From Serripes groenlandicus (taxonomy: Eukaryota; Mollusca; Bivalvia; Cardiida; Cardiidae): a stretch of DNA of 64,000 nucleotides. Below the pieces are notes generated by a model. That model worked only from the letters and a program-made list of their open reading frames with translations. It made no database searches and was not told the origin of the DNA. How positions within the stretch are numbered: the stretch's first letter is position 1; each line of letters begins with the position of its first letter. This document shows positions 44,051 through 57,214 of this stretch, piece by piece. The position numbers were made by a program, and so were the translations under genes. The stretch is from positions 30,746,117 to 30,810,116 of the forward strand of contig JASEVX010000006.1 of assembly GCA_031761405.1 (NCBI GenBank), given 5' to 3'.

Positions 44051-44872
44051 TCCCTTTCAAATTCGAATATACTCATATCTCGATGAGAGCTTTCGAATGA
44101 TATACAAATTGTAAACATCGGTTCAGAACTAAGGAAGATATGACCATTGTAATATATAATGACGTCACTTCCGGTTTACAGACAGACCAAACTTCCGGTT
44201 TGACCTCCTCAATCGATAGAGTTGACAGAGTCTATTCATCCATTGTCCACGTTTTCTTTGACATTTCAATGCTATATTGTTCTCACACCTGGTCTGATGA
44301 AATATCCGATAGCGATGGTGAAATATCGAATCTAAAAATAGATTGGGACCTCTGTCATTTGAACTCAGGACGTTCTAGAGGTAAGACGTTAAATTTATTG
44401 CCATACATGTTTGACTTGTCTGTCTAAAAATAGATCGTGGTGTCAGGACATGCACATCTGTCATTTGAACTCTGGACGTTCTCGAGGTAAGACGTTAAAT
44501 TTATTGCTTTACCATACATGTTTGACTGCGTGCTTCGGCTCGACTATACGACATATTAAAGGGATATATCGTGTTGTATGGATGTCTCGTGTCAGGTATA
44601 TAAATAACTACAAAATGGCGTCCTCTTTCGTGTCAATCCTTATATGCAAATGAGATACTATAAATAGTAACTAGGTCAACAAAATGGCCGCCGATTACGT
44701 CATCTTTGTTTACAACCAAACCGCTGCCTATACTACTGATAGGGACTATTTTTTTCAGTGGAAGTATGCATTAGAACTTCGGGGTGATCTTCGGTCACTT
44801 TTTATATAAAGGCGAAGAAAGATGGATTTAAAGATTGAAAACAATCTTTTATGGTGTTATGTGATAAATAGA

Positions 44873-45012
44873 ATCTTACATTCGTGCTGATTTGATATTG
44901 TTTTTGTGAAACTCGTCGACTGAAACGAATATGACTCTCGGCAAAGCCTCGCGTCATATTATTTCAGTCAACTCGTTTCATAAAAACAATATCAAATAAG
45001 CACTCATGTAAG
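44873..45012. repeat. Foldback repeat with ~60-bp arms
   Basis: TCTTACATTCGTGCTGATTT / AAATAAGCACTCATGTAAGA arms; stem continues through GATATTGTTTTTGTGAAACT and CGACTGAAA; loop near CGGCAAAGCC. A mirror copy in the right arm is at about 60186-60333. Confidence 0.85.
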
Positions 45013-45171
45013 ATCCTCTATATAGAAGACGCGTGAGTGGGAAATAGAGCCTCGTTGCGAACAGTGAAGCGGGCCCGACCGTGACATATCCTATACATTC
45101 GACGAGTCATCGATGGTACGCCTGACTTACGACTAGAAGTGTAGCCCACCAGTTCCATTCGTTCACATCTT

Positions 45172-45383
45172 AACCCTTTCTCTCATACAACAATTCTGCA
45201 GCAGACGACTTTGAACGTATTTTGTCAAAACATAGAAAAACCTCCATAATTGAATGGATAACCTATGACAAAAAGTGGAAAACATTGTGGCAAAAGGAGA
45301 AATTGCACGTTTTGTCACTATGTTTTCAAAAAGCCGTCTGCTGCAGAGGCGTCAGAAAGCGTCTATATGAGGGAAAGGGTTAA
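45172..45383. mobile_element. TTAA MITE, family 1 (left arm)
   Basis: TTAACCCTTTCTCTCATACA ... GAGGGAAAGGGTTAA; about 20 bp of the central loop is deleted relative to its arm partner at 59806-60036. Confidence 0.85.
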
Positions 45384-45996
45384 TGTTATGCAACACCTCA
45401 ATCTCATTAAAACCAGATCCAAACATGGCTCGCACGTATATATATATATAGATCTGATGACCTTTGCGTCTTCCAATCAAATTGTCGCTTACCAAATCTT
45501 ACGGTGTAAAGAGGTTAAATGATCCATACCACATGAATAAAACAATTTAGAGAAGCAATAATTGTAAAGTGCTTCGATTGTATAGCACGGGCGCTTGTGG
45601 TATCGTACGACTGCATTGGATATACAAACCAAGCACGTGCTTATAAGTATTCAAGCTTGTGAGGTCAATTCGAGACGACCGTTTATGAGGGGTAGTCATA
45701 TCCAATATACGTATAGCGGAATGTTTTGGTCTGATTCAAATGAGATTTGCAAAACCCCAGATTTAACAAGAGCCATTTATACAAAATATGACATTCGTCC
45801 GTTTTCCGAACGTTACCCTTTCAATGCTGAATTTTAAAAATGGACTTGTGCAGCTTTGTATTTTGGAAGAGTCCACAGTCAGTTTTAGGAATATCAAAAT
45901 AAGTTAGTTGAGATAAGCAGCCAACAGTATAGAGGCCTACCTAACGATATAAAATGGTTGCACAGATGTCACACAAAGCTTCACAAAATCAAAGGG

Positions 45997-46230
45997 TTAA
46001 CCCTTTTCCTCATGTAGATGCATTTTGACGCATATGCAGCAAACGAATTTTTAAAAACATTGTCGCAAAGGAGGAAATTTATTTTAATGAGCAATTTCTC
46101 GTTTTGCGCCAATGGTTTCAACTCTATCAATGAATTACACCTTCACTTATAAAAGTTTTCAATATTTTGCCTGAAGCGTTTGTAAAGTCGTTTGCGGCAG
46201 ATTTATTTGTTGTACGTGCGATAATGTTAA
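45997..46230. mobile_element. TTAA MITE, family 1 (left arm)
   Basis: TTAACCCTTTTCCTCATGTA ... CGTGCGATAATGTTAA; partner 58967-59200. Confidence 0.75.
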
Positions 46231-46392
46231 GAGAGTTAGTCTTTAGTTACATACTTATATTGCCGACTATTTGGTCGCAGCTTTCTCCCGAGGTTTCCAG
46301 GATGATTGCGTGATGAGATAGTGAACAGACACGATCCTGATGAGCTTGCGTTGAAGCACATACTGATATCGATCTTTGATCGTCGCAAAATA

Positions 46393-46646
46393 AGCCGTTC
46401 CACGGGAAAACCAACATTGTGGACTCTGCGTAAAGTATCGACCCGGATCAGCCTAGGCATGCCGCACAGGCTTAACAGACACTGTTCGCCTCCTATAGAT
46501 TTTCTGTTTCAGGAATCATTACTCTATACCTCTGTCCCCCTGGGACGGAATATGTCGGCCCGGATTATCCTGCGTGGACTGCGCAGGCTGAACGGGTCGA
46601 TACATTACGCAGAGATCATAATGCTGGTTTACTCGTGGAACGGCTC
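46393..46646. repeat. Foldback repeat, family 2 (left arm)
   Basis: GCCGTTCCACGGGAAAACCA ... TTTACTCGTGGAACGGCTC, partner 58550-58805. Confidence 0.8.
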
Positions 46647-46777
46647 AAATGTAGTAAGTGGGTCTACGTTTGACGCGGGTAAAATTTCCTGATGGTTTAC
46701 AACTATGTTGGAGTGTTTGCCGGCTGTCAACATTCGAATACCTATTGTATTATATATATAGCATTGTTATGGTTTCT

Positions 46778-46990
46778 TTAACCCTTTCCCTCATGAAGAC
46801 ACCTCTGCAGCAGACGACTTATGAAATCATTCTGACTAAAGAAGAAATTGTTTAGAGGACAATTTCTCCTTTTGTCACAATGTTTTCTACTCTTTACAAT
46901 AATCAAACTTTACAATAAAGAAATATTTCACATTTTGCCGAGATATTTTCAAAGACGTGTTCTGTGGATTTGTAGAAAATGTTCAACACA
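46778..46990. mobile_element. TTAA MITE, family 1, right end eroded (left arm)
   Basis: TTAACCCTTTCCCTCATGAA at the left end; partner ends at 58427 with an intact TTAA. Confidence 0.65.
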
Positions 46991-47638
46991 AATTACAAAA
47001 CGCCAAAAGCACTATGCATACGTTGATCTGTTAGAGGTTGTCACTATTGTTTGTTATGTGCATTTAACAACCTTGGGTTAACATTTACTAAGTCTTTCGT
47101 GTCGTACAGCGTTTGGTGATTAGCTTATTCAACCCCAGTTCCCTCATACAACATATCTGCTGCAGACAGACTCGAGCAAAACTATGAACATGTTATATAG
47201 ATGAAAGTAAATTTTATTGAAAACAGTTGAAACATTCTGGCAAAACGAGAAATTGATCATTATGAGCAATTTCTCCTTTTGCCACAATGTTTTCAAAAGT
47301 CGCCTGATGAGGATGCGTTAAAACGCTTCTGAATGTGGGACATGGGACGGGGCGGGGTTAAGACAATTATTCAAGGACATTAATCAAACGAGACCCGGCC
47401 ATTCATTGTCTTCAATGTCGTATTGTACCGCGTGCGTTTGGTCCTGTGCATTTAACAATCCGTCCTTAACATTTACTCGAACCCCTGGCCCGGCCATTCT
47501 CTCTTTCCTATATTTGACAAAAGTAACCATGACTAGCATCATTCGCCTGTCAACAACGGGCTTAAAAGTCAAAGTAAAGGGGAAAGTCAACCATTTAATT
47601 GATGACTGCTGGTGCGAGAAGTCCAAAAAACCACATCG

Positions 47639-47868
47639 TTAACCCTTTCCCACATACAGCAAATATGCAGCAGACGACTTTGAAAGTTTCTACTCAAAAC
47701 TATGGACAATCTCTATAAGTGTAGGTATAATTACTGAAAGAAGTTGAAAACATTGAAGCCAAAGGAGAAATTGCTCATCATGAGCAATTTCACCTTTAGC
47801 CACAATGTTTTCAAAAGTCGTCTGCTGCTATTGCGTCAAAATGCGTCTGCAGGTGGGAAAGGGTTTAA
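47639..47868. mobile_element. TTAA MITE, family 1 (left arm)
   Basis: TTAACCCTTTCCCACATACA ... GTGGGAAAGGGTTTAA; partner about 57310-57536. Confidence 0.82.
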
Positions 47869-48930
47869 AAGACCTGTCGCCGTGATCTAACTATAATACT
47901 TCAGATTTGTTGTATGCGGGAAATAGTTAAGACTTGGACCGACATTTACGACGATGACAACATAACATAATACATTTTTATCAACACGGTCCTAACTCCA
48001 CGGTCATGACAAACACCGATTAAGCTACCGGTGTTAACTAAGACCGCCCTTAGGGCCTTTGATAAAACGGGGGCCATGTTTTTGAGAATGTTTTGCATTC
48101 CGTTGCATTTTGTATTTAAAGCTGATGGCGAGTGTTCTTTTTTAAACGATAAAGTCCTATTTCAAAACCACGCCATCTAAAAGTATAACCTTTGAAGATA
48201 TTGGAATTTAAATAATAGTTTCAAAACGAGCAATTTCTTCTTTTGCCGCAATGTTTTCAACTTTTTTTCAGTTATTAATCCTTCTATTATAGTGATTTTC
48301 AATATTGTTGAGTAGACATTTTCAAAATCGTCTGCTGCATATGTATTGTATGTGGGAAAGGGTTAAATTAGAACTTCCTGCAGTTAAACTTTGTTCATAT
48401 ACAACTAATTTGCAGCTAATTTGCAGCAAACGACCTTGAACATTGTCAAAACTATGGAACAATTGTTGAAAAAGGAAAATTGCTCGTCCTAAGCAATTTA
48501 TCCATTTGTCGTCTGCTGTCGATGCGTCAAAAAGGTTCTGCAAGTGTGGAATGGATTGAACATTTAGCATGTAACGATTAGGGATAAACATATGCGTGAC
48601 ATAACGGAAAGTGAAAGTGAAAAGTAAATTTAGTTTAGTTCAGTTTAAATCATTTATTTTACATTGATTTCGAAACAAGCTTTAAGCTTATATTAATCAC
48701 GTTCAATGTGTGCGTCCTGGAGACATGAAATGAATGGCAGAACGTGATCATCAAGCGATTCGAACCCGGGACCTTTGGGACGAGAGGTCGACGAATATAG
48801 CTTAATTCTTTTTTACAATGGTTTAGAAAGTCGGCTGCGTCAAAAGTAATCAGTACCGGAGACAAAGACAGAGTCAAAGTGTTGAAACAATTCTATTTTT
48901 ATCACTACTGTTTTTTTTTTTTTCTTACAG

Positions 48931-49056
48931 ATATGCGACAACGTACTAATGGTCAAGGCGGAGGGGCGGAGGTTGATGTCCCCGCCGATAAAGTGAAGAT
49001 GAAGAGAAACGTGGGCTTGTTGAGTGGAACAAGCTTTATTGTTGGCAGTATTATAG
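48931..49056 (+). CDS. SLC7-type amino-acid transporter, N-terminal exon (left arm copy)
   Basis: A 126-bp exon between a pyrimidine tract plus TTACAG and a GTAGGC donor. With the ATG at 48933 it encodes a glycine-rich cytoplasmic start (MRQRTNGQGGG), then KVKMKRNVGLLSGTSFIVGS followed by IIG, the signature of the first membrane helix of the LAT/b0,+AT light subunits of heteromeric amino-acid exchangers. The exon ends after the first base of a Gly codon. The following exon expected in this arm would lie beyond the assembly gap. Whether the ATG is the true start or the exon continues an upstream coding exon cannot be decided: the frame is open to the acceptor. Partner exon at 55631-55756. Confidence 0.82.
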
Positions 49057-49063
49057 GTAGGCA

Positions 49064-49690
<627 letters not shown>

Positions 49691-50022
49691 CAGTAAGTGC
49701 AGACACTAAAATATATGCGACTACACTACTTACATTTCATGGATAAGGTTTTCGAAGGATTTGCTCCTAGGAAAGACTTTTATCTATAAGAAGGGAAATG
49801 TTGGCATATCTAAACCATATAGGTTCAGGTCAGCAAGTCCATCTGCTCCGCTTTGTCAGAAACTGCACAAGTTGACATCAACTTTTAATAAATGATATGT
49901 GCATACTAAATAATACATGAATGGTGTACACCTTAACATTTACAGGATGATCTGGATATTTGAGCCGTTCTACGAGATAACAAACATTATGGACTCTGCG
50001 TAATGTATCGACCCAGATCACA

Positions 50023-50222
50023 NNNNNNNNNNNNNNNNNNNNNNNNNNNNNNNNNNNNNNNNNNNNNNNNNNNNNNNNNNNNNNNNNNNNNNNNNNNNNN
50101 NNNNNNNNNNNNNNNNNNNNNNNNNNNNNNNNNNNNNNNNNNNNNNNNNNNNNNNNNNNNNNNNNNNNNNNNNNNNNNNNNNNNNNNNNNNNNNNNNNNN
50201 NNNNNNNNNNNNNNNNNNNNNN
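50023..50222. other. Assembly gap, 200 Ns
   Basis: Runs of N interrupt the left arm inside a family 2 foldback repeat; the position corresponds to 55069 in the right arm, 200 bp short of the exon at 54766-54867. Confidence 0.99.
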
Positions 50223-51131
<909 letters not shown>

Positions 51132-51413
51132 CTTTTCTCTTCTACCCTTTCCAAATTGACTACAAAAAATAAATCAAAGAAATGTTTCTAGTCAATGAAC
51201 CATTCACTATAGACGACCGTTTACCTGGATGACGATGGTTCGAGTCCAGGCGTACAAATACGCTAACATGGTATGTACGCCTCGTATATATACACGTATC
51301 CGCCCCGGGATTTCGGTATCATTGTCCCTAGTTCGGCATACGCTAATGCTCCTGAGAAAAAAAACGAATATGTATGTGGCAAAATCATAGCTCAAGAATA
51401 CGGCTGTTATTAA

Positions 51414-52640
51414 TTAGTCGCCGGGCAGAAGCCCGCGACTTCTATTTTTATAGCTTTTCTGAAATCACATGGGAGGGCGGCTTATTATTAGAAAGAAACA
51501 AATCTAGATGATTTGAACATATTACAATTGTGGTTGTTTACGAACACTAATAAATGACACATCTAAAATGAAATAAATATTCCGATTTTTTATTGTTTGC
51601 AGTTTTTTTATTTCACTCGCATTTAAGTTTTTTGTCTTATTTACGAAGACAAAAGTGGTCCTTCAAGACGTGAACCAACACCCCCTAATGCAGACTCTTA
51701 TGTGTCATCATTGAAGTCAATTTCGGATTCTCCTTTTGATAGCAATTTTAACTTACCTAAATGTTGTTTAAATGTTCAAAGAGATGTCTTGATTTGTGTA
51801 GAATTCATTTAATAATGTTAATCCATGAATATCTAAAGTAGGAACTGTTTCTAAGCTAAATATAGACCCTATTCTGTTGTGTAGTTTCGTGACCTTTAAC
51901 ATCGATTTTCGCGCATGCGCATTTCGATATGAAAAAGCGAGTGATATTATTTTATTTTAGACAAGTACAAGACGAATGTTTGACGCAAAGCGTCAAAGAG
52001 AAAGCCGCAATATTTCGTTGTACATGTAGAAATAAGAAAAAAGAACATTTTAAATCCACAAACAATAGAACAATTTAAACTGTAGACGGTAATGCTGATA
52101 TATTTCTCCTTTTGAAGACTTTTTGTTTACTTCAAATTACCTCCCTTTAAAGCAATACCAGGATATTTACCTTGTGATTCAAATAAGATTGACAAACATT
52201 GAAATTATATGAATGAATCTATTATTTAAATAAGTAACAACAGCAAAATTAAATTTAAGCCAAGATAAATGTGTATACATTTCGTTAATTTTTTATAGAT
52301 ACCCTAATGTATAGGTAATGAATATAAAATTTATAAGTAAATGTTTTCATTTTCAACGTTTCTAATGTTTGAATAGACTAAGGAAAGTCAAGAATACATA
52401 AATAAATCAATGCAGTCTTTTCCGGCGACATTGATGCCTTGCATCAACTTTCTCTTGTATGTTAATAGATATAACTAGCGCTATATCACTTTGAATCAGT
52501 AGGGTGTAGCGCCGCTTACATCATTATTTCAGTTATATCGCCACGAAAGTACACATACCAATTGATCCTTGACTAATCAATAAGTCTGGAGTTACTTGCC
52601 TCTTCCATTAGAATGTAATATTATTATAGAGACCAATTCA
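51414..52640 (+). repeat. Diverged direct copy of 61403-63060
   Basis: TTAGTCGCCGGGCAG opens both; shared stretches include GACACATCTAAAATGAAATA and GATGCCTTGCATCAACTTTC. The copy includes both the right-arm-specific insertion and some adjoining arm sequence, so part of the outer arm is present a third time in the spacer. Confidence 0.75.
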
Positions 52641-53207
52641 CTGATCGAGAATAAGATTTTTAGCCATTTGATAGTGTACACTATATCATGTACAAATATC
52701 TGACAAGTGCAGACAAGATACATAGTTAGTTATACGGGAGTCCGGTTGCGATACCTAATTCTTTCCGAAAAGACCTCTTAGTTCTTGAACGTGCTCAGTG
52801 TATAGCACCGATATTCGCGAGGCACTTTTTCCTGAAAAAAAAATCAGTACTTCACCTCTACTTGAGTGGGAGACACTTAACGCATCTCGGAAAACCATCA
52901 ACCCCTGTATTGACAGTCTAGCATATTTAAAACCACGAGACCACAGGGCCACTCAATTACAGCATCGAGTCAGACATACAACACCAAAACAACCGGTTGC
53001 GTACTCCGGACACTATCAGGTCAGGTATACTACAATATGGGCGACGGCCAACGGACATGGGGAAGCAAGCAAAACGTTACTGCGACAACCGTTTTGTGGA
53101 CCAAACCATTTTCTATACATAATACTAATTCAGAGGACTAGATAAGGAGGAGTAAACAGGTCTTTCTTCCATGAGATCTCCGTAAGCACTCATTAAAACC
53201 TAAGTTA

Positions 53208-53276
53208 TGGGTATTCAAAAGAATCGTCTCATTGAGACGATTCTTTTGAGTACCCACAGCATATGTTTTGGAGGTC
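53208..53276. repeat. Hairpin with ~30-bp arms
   Basis: GGGTATTCAAAAGAATCGTC TCATTGA GACGATTCTTTTGAGTACCC, nearly perfect and with almost no loop. Confidence 0.85.
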
Positions 53277-53364
53277 AATAAGGAATTTAAGAGCATGAAA
53301 AACGCTAGATTTGTGAGATTTCTTAATTACGTTATTTCTAATATAAAGTTGTATTTGTCTGCTG

Positions 53365-53895
53365 TAGAGTTACGAAATCATTCGTTTATTTATTAATTGA
53401 CTTATGTACGAGAATAATGTCAGAAATACTGTAGAGTTACAATCATTCGTTTAACTTTATTAATGCTTACGTACGAGAATAATGTCAAGAAATACTGTAG
53501 AGTTACAATCATTCGTTTACTTTATTAATTGACTTACGTACGAGAATAATGTCAGAAATACTGTAGAGTTACAATCATTCGTTTACTTTATTAATTGACT
53601 TACGTACGAGAATATGTCAGAAATACTGTAGAGTTACAATCATTCGTTTACTTATTAATTGACTTACGTACGAGAATAATGTCAGAAATACTGTAGAGTT
53701 ACAATCATTCGTTTACTTTATTAATTGACTTACGTACGAGAATAATGTCAGAAATACTGTAGAGTTACAATCATTCGTTTACTTTATTAATTGACTTACG
53801 TACGAGAATAATGTCAGAAATACTGTAGAGTTACACTCATTCGTTTACTTTATTAATTGACTTATGTACGAGAATAATGTCAGAAATACTAAGTT
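53365..53895. repeat. 66-bp minisatellite, about eight units
   Basis: Units of TACTGTAGAGTTACAATCAT then TCGTTTACTTTATTAATTGA and CTTACGTACGAGAATAATGT, nearly identical except small indels. Confidence 0.95.
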
Positions 53896-54342
53896 TCTGT
53901 AGTACGCCGGATACCAAACTTCACTGCAAGTCCCAATTGTTTGCTCAATCAAAACGTATTAGCAACAAAAGTTCGCAGGGAACCAGACTATAAATCAATG
54001 TATGTTATGACATTTGTGTTAACAAGTAAAGTGATTTTTGATCGCTTGTATGTAAGGTGTTTTACGCCGCTTTCAACAATATTGCAGTCTTATCACGGCT
54101 TTACCTGGGTAATATACCAGTGCTAATAATGTCTACCGTTAGCCCCCAACATACTGAGTGCCAAGGAATGCAAATACTGCTACTTTTAAATCGCAACCAT
54201 GGTGGACATTGTATTACTACTACACGTGGACGATCACAAAACAAATCGTGCGAAAGACAACATTTGGAGGTTTTAAATTTATTTGTGTTTACAAACAGAG
54301 TGCAAAGTTTGTACATTTTGTTTTTGGTCTTTACCGCTATTA

Positions 54343-54470
54343 GCCTCTGCAGCAGACGGCTTTTTGAAAACATAGTGACAAAAAGAAGAAATTACACAAA
54401 ACGTGCAATTTCCCCCTTTTGCCACGATGTTTTCTACTTTTTGTCATAGGTTATCCATTCAATTATAGTC
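54343..54470. mobile_element. Half of a family 1 MITE
   Basis: CCTCTGCAGCAGACGGCTTT ... CATAGGTTATCCATTCAATT, both terminal TTAAs missing. Confidence 0.65.
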
Positions 54471-54765
54471 TGTGTATGTGTTATTCGGAGTAGTTATCCA
54501 CCACAGAAGATCTCGATCAGCACGCGTCGCCGTAAGTGTCTTCGTTGGTCGCTAACTCAAAAGGTCAGTTTCTTTCATTGCAAGTTCCTTGTGAGAACAA
54601 ACTCTGGTAGTATCACGTGATCATCGACGTAAGAACATATGCATTCGGGTAGTTCGGCCCAGAGAAGATGTAGATCAGCGTATGTATATGCTGATCTCTA
54701 TCTTCACTGGTCCCAAATGTGCTGAGGCTTATTTTATAAAATTGATATTAAAATATATTTCTTAC

Positions 54766-54867
54766 CAAAAAGGGAAATAACTCCACTAAGAGCCCAGACT
54801 ACCAAACTGAGCCCTACAGATCCCGTCCCCTCTAACACACCTTTAGGGGATATAAATATACCGGAAC
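54766..54867 (-). CDS. SLC7-type amino-acid transporter, second exon
   Basis: A 102-bp exon between a TATTTCAG acceptor and a GGTAAG donor on the minus strand. Phase matches the 55631-55756 exon: the split Gly codon is completed by GT. The product reads [20 protein letters not shown] and on to a [13 protein letters not shown] helix, the unmistakable S-G-I-F-x-S-P substrate-site loop and second helix start of LAT-family transporters. The next exon (A-L-C-Y-A-E-L-G expected) is not found in the 3.6 kb beyond it, so the gene is partial in this window or the spacer is misassembled. Confidence 0.9.
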
Positions 54868-54942
54868 CTGAAATAGAAGGGATATAACATAAGAGGGTTC
54901 ATGTATAGGAGCATGTCAAGAAATGGGCTACAAACACTATAT

Positions 54943-55129
54943 GAGCTGTTCCACGAGAAAACCAACAGTGTGGACTCTGCGTAAAGTATCGACCCGGATA
55001 GGCCTAAGCATACCGCGCAGGCTAACAAGGGACAGACTCTTTTCCCCTCCAGTGGATTTTCTGTTTCATGTGATCTAGGTCGATACATTACGCAGAGTCC
55101 ATAATGTTGGTTATCTCGTAAAACGGCTC
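54943..55129. repeat. Foldback repeat, family 2 (right arm, cut in left arm by the gap)
   Basis: GAGCTGTTCCACGAGAAAAC ... GGTTATCTCGTAAAACGGCTC. The left-arm copy begins at about 49962 and runs into the N gap. Confidence 0.8.
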
Positions 55130-55630
55130 AATTATCCAGATCATCATGTAAATGTTAAGCTGTACACCATTCATGTATTATTTAGTATGCACATATCATT
55201 TATTAAAAGTTGATGTCAACTTGTGCAGTTTCTGACAAAGCGGAGCAGACGGACTTGCTGACCTGAACCTATATGGTTTAGATATGCCAACATTTCCCTT
55301 CTTATAGATAAAAGTCTTTCCTAGGAGCAAATCCTTCGAAAACCTTACTCATAGTAAGTAGTGTAGTCGCATATATTCTAGTGTCTGCACTTACTGAAGG
55401 AAAGATAAAGCGACAGAGATAGAGAGAGAGATACAGACAGACAGACAGACAGATATACACACATACAGACAGATACAGGCTTAAAGAAAAAAGAGATTGA
55501 GAAAGAGAAAGACAGACATAAAAAGACAGAGATAGACAAACTGTCGAACAGACAGACATAAAAAGACAGAGAAAGACAGAGATACACAAACTGTCATAAG
55601 ACATAAAAAGACAGAGAGATAAATGCCTAC

Positions 55631-55756
55631 CTATAATACTGCCAACAATAAAGCTTGTTCCACTCAACAAGCCCACGTTTCTCTTCATCTTCACTTTATC
55701 GGCGGGGACATCAACCTCCGCCCCTCCGCCTTGACCATTAGTCCGTTGTCGCATAT
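55631..55756 (-). CDS. SLC7-type amino-acid transporter, N-terminal exon (right arm copy)
   Basis: Encodes the same 41 complete codons from its ATG as the left-arm exon, with intact TGTAAG-complement acceptor and GTAGGC donor. It is followed 764 bp later, in transcription order, by the in-phase exon at 54766-54867. This copy is therefore the more complete of the two. The pyrimidine tract of its acceptor is a long T run (55760-55778 complement). Confidence 0.85.
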
Positions 55757-56274
55757 CTGTAAGAAAAAAAAAAAAAAAAGTAGTGATACAAATGGAATTG
55801 TTTCAACACTTTGACTCTGTCTTTGTCTCTGGTACTGATTACTTTTGACGCAGCCGACTTTCTAAACCATTGTAAAAAAGAATTAAGCTATATTCGTCGA
55901 CCTCTCGTCCCAAAGGTCCCGGGTTCGAATCGCTTGATGATCAAGTTCTGCCATTCATTTCATGTTTTCAGGACGCACACATTGAACGTGATTAATATAA
56001 GCATAACGCTTGTTTTGAAATCAATGTAAAATAAATAATATAAACTGAACTAAACTAAATTTACTTTTCACTTTCTATTCCCACACTTGCAGAACCGTTT
56101 TGACGCATCGACAGCAGACGACCTTTGAAAACAACGTGACAAAAGGATAAATTGCTTAGGACGAGCAACTTTCCTTTTTCAAGAATTTTTCCATAGTTTT
56201 GTCAAGATGTTTTCAAGGTCGTTTGCTGCAAATTAGTTGTATATGAACAAAGTGTAACTGCAGGAAGTTCTAAT

Positions 56275-56466
56275 TTAACCCTTGCCCACATAAAATACAT
56301 CTGCTGCAGACGACTTTGAAAATGTCTACTCAATAATATTGAAAATCACTATAATTGAAGGATTAATAACGGAAAAAAGTTGAAAACATAGTGGCAAAAT
56401 GAAATTGTCACGATGTTTTCAAAAGTTGTCTGCTACAGATGCGTCAAAATATGTGGGAATGGGTTA
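56275..56466. mobile_element. TTAA MITE, family 1 (right arm)
   Basis: TTAACCCTTGCCCACATAAA ... GTGGGAATGGGTTAA; the left-arm equivalent ends at 48366. Confidence 0.7.
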
Positions 56467-57000
56467 AAAAAGCTATATATACCCCAAACTATCTTTATTT
56501 AAACTCATGCAGAGAAAGATATAGTGGTTTCTATTTACATAATCAGACAAATTATAGATAATCGCCGATATTCAGAAAATGTAAGACTTATATGCTACAA
56601 CAGGGTCACTTCAAACAAAACCGGATGCTTCGACTCGGCACTGTCTGATCGGTATCTTCCCTTATTTCAATCTAGTCGTAAAAACACGTTTCTAGAGAAC
56701 TTTATGACAACAGTGTGTGCATATCTCAATATGATCGAAACTTTTAGTTAAATTCCAATATCGTCAAAGGTCATACTTTTAGATGGCGTGGTTATGAAAT
56801 AGGACTTTATCATTTAAAAGAGAAACACTCGCCATCAATTTTAAATACAAAATGCAACGCAATGCAAAACATTCTCAAAGACCTGGCCCCCGTTTTATCA
56901 AAGGCCCTAAGGGCGGTCATAGTTAACACCGGTCCTAGTACCAAAATCGGTGTTTGTTATGACCGTGGAGTGAGGACCGTGTTGATAAAAAGGTATTATG

Positions 57001-57214
57001 TTAACTGTTTCAGCGCCAAATTGTTTAAAGTAGACTCTTCCATGCTCAAAATCGGGCGTTTCTATTTCTCATATAATACAATGTTGGACTATCTTGATAA
57101 CTTAAAGGCAAACAATGCTGATTTCAGGTGAGACAGCTCGTTACTAGCTGAGTCGCCTGAAATCAGCATTGTTTGCAAAAACCGGAATATTGCCTTTGAC
57201 GCTGAAAGAGTTAA
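57001..57214. mobile_element. TTAA MITE, family 3, present only in the right arm
   Basis: TTAACTGTTTCAGCGCC ... GACGCTGAAAGAGTTAA. The flanks GTATTATG and GTCGTCATCGTCG are contiguous in the left arm (around 47960-47980, complementary strand, reading GTATTATGTTATGTTGTCAT), which is the empty site. Confidence 0.88.

Larger units (their letters stand above)
41962..44737. mobile_element. Small deletion-derivative Polinton with exact 6-bp target duplication
   Basis: Ends AGTAGTATAGGCAG...CTGCCTATACTACT, flanked by GATAGG on both sides. Long inverted repeats (about 41962-43270 and 44065-44737) share the TIR of the large Polinton (TTCGGCTCGACTATACG, GACAGAGGTCCCAATC). The ~700-bp interior keeps only a relic of the protease 3' end, an 86-aa structural-type gene and a 43-codon frame. 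The left repeat contains an extra duplicated block around 42640-42800. It cannot transpose by itself and must have been moved by enzymes from another copy. Confidence 0.92.

Noticed and set aside
44140..44653. 95- and 80-aa frames
   Set aside because: Within the right inverted repeat of the small Polinton; the left repeat mirrors them as non-coding.
45595..45837. 80-aa frame, with a mirror copy at 59360-59602
   Set aside because: Conserved between arms only because the arms are recent copies; no domain, ends in repeat sequence.
52798..53145. 115-aa frame in the spacer, considered as a missing SLC7 exon
   Set aside because: Wrong strand, no A-L-C-Y-A-E-L-G or membrane helix, and part resembles a SINE.
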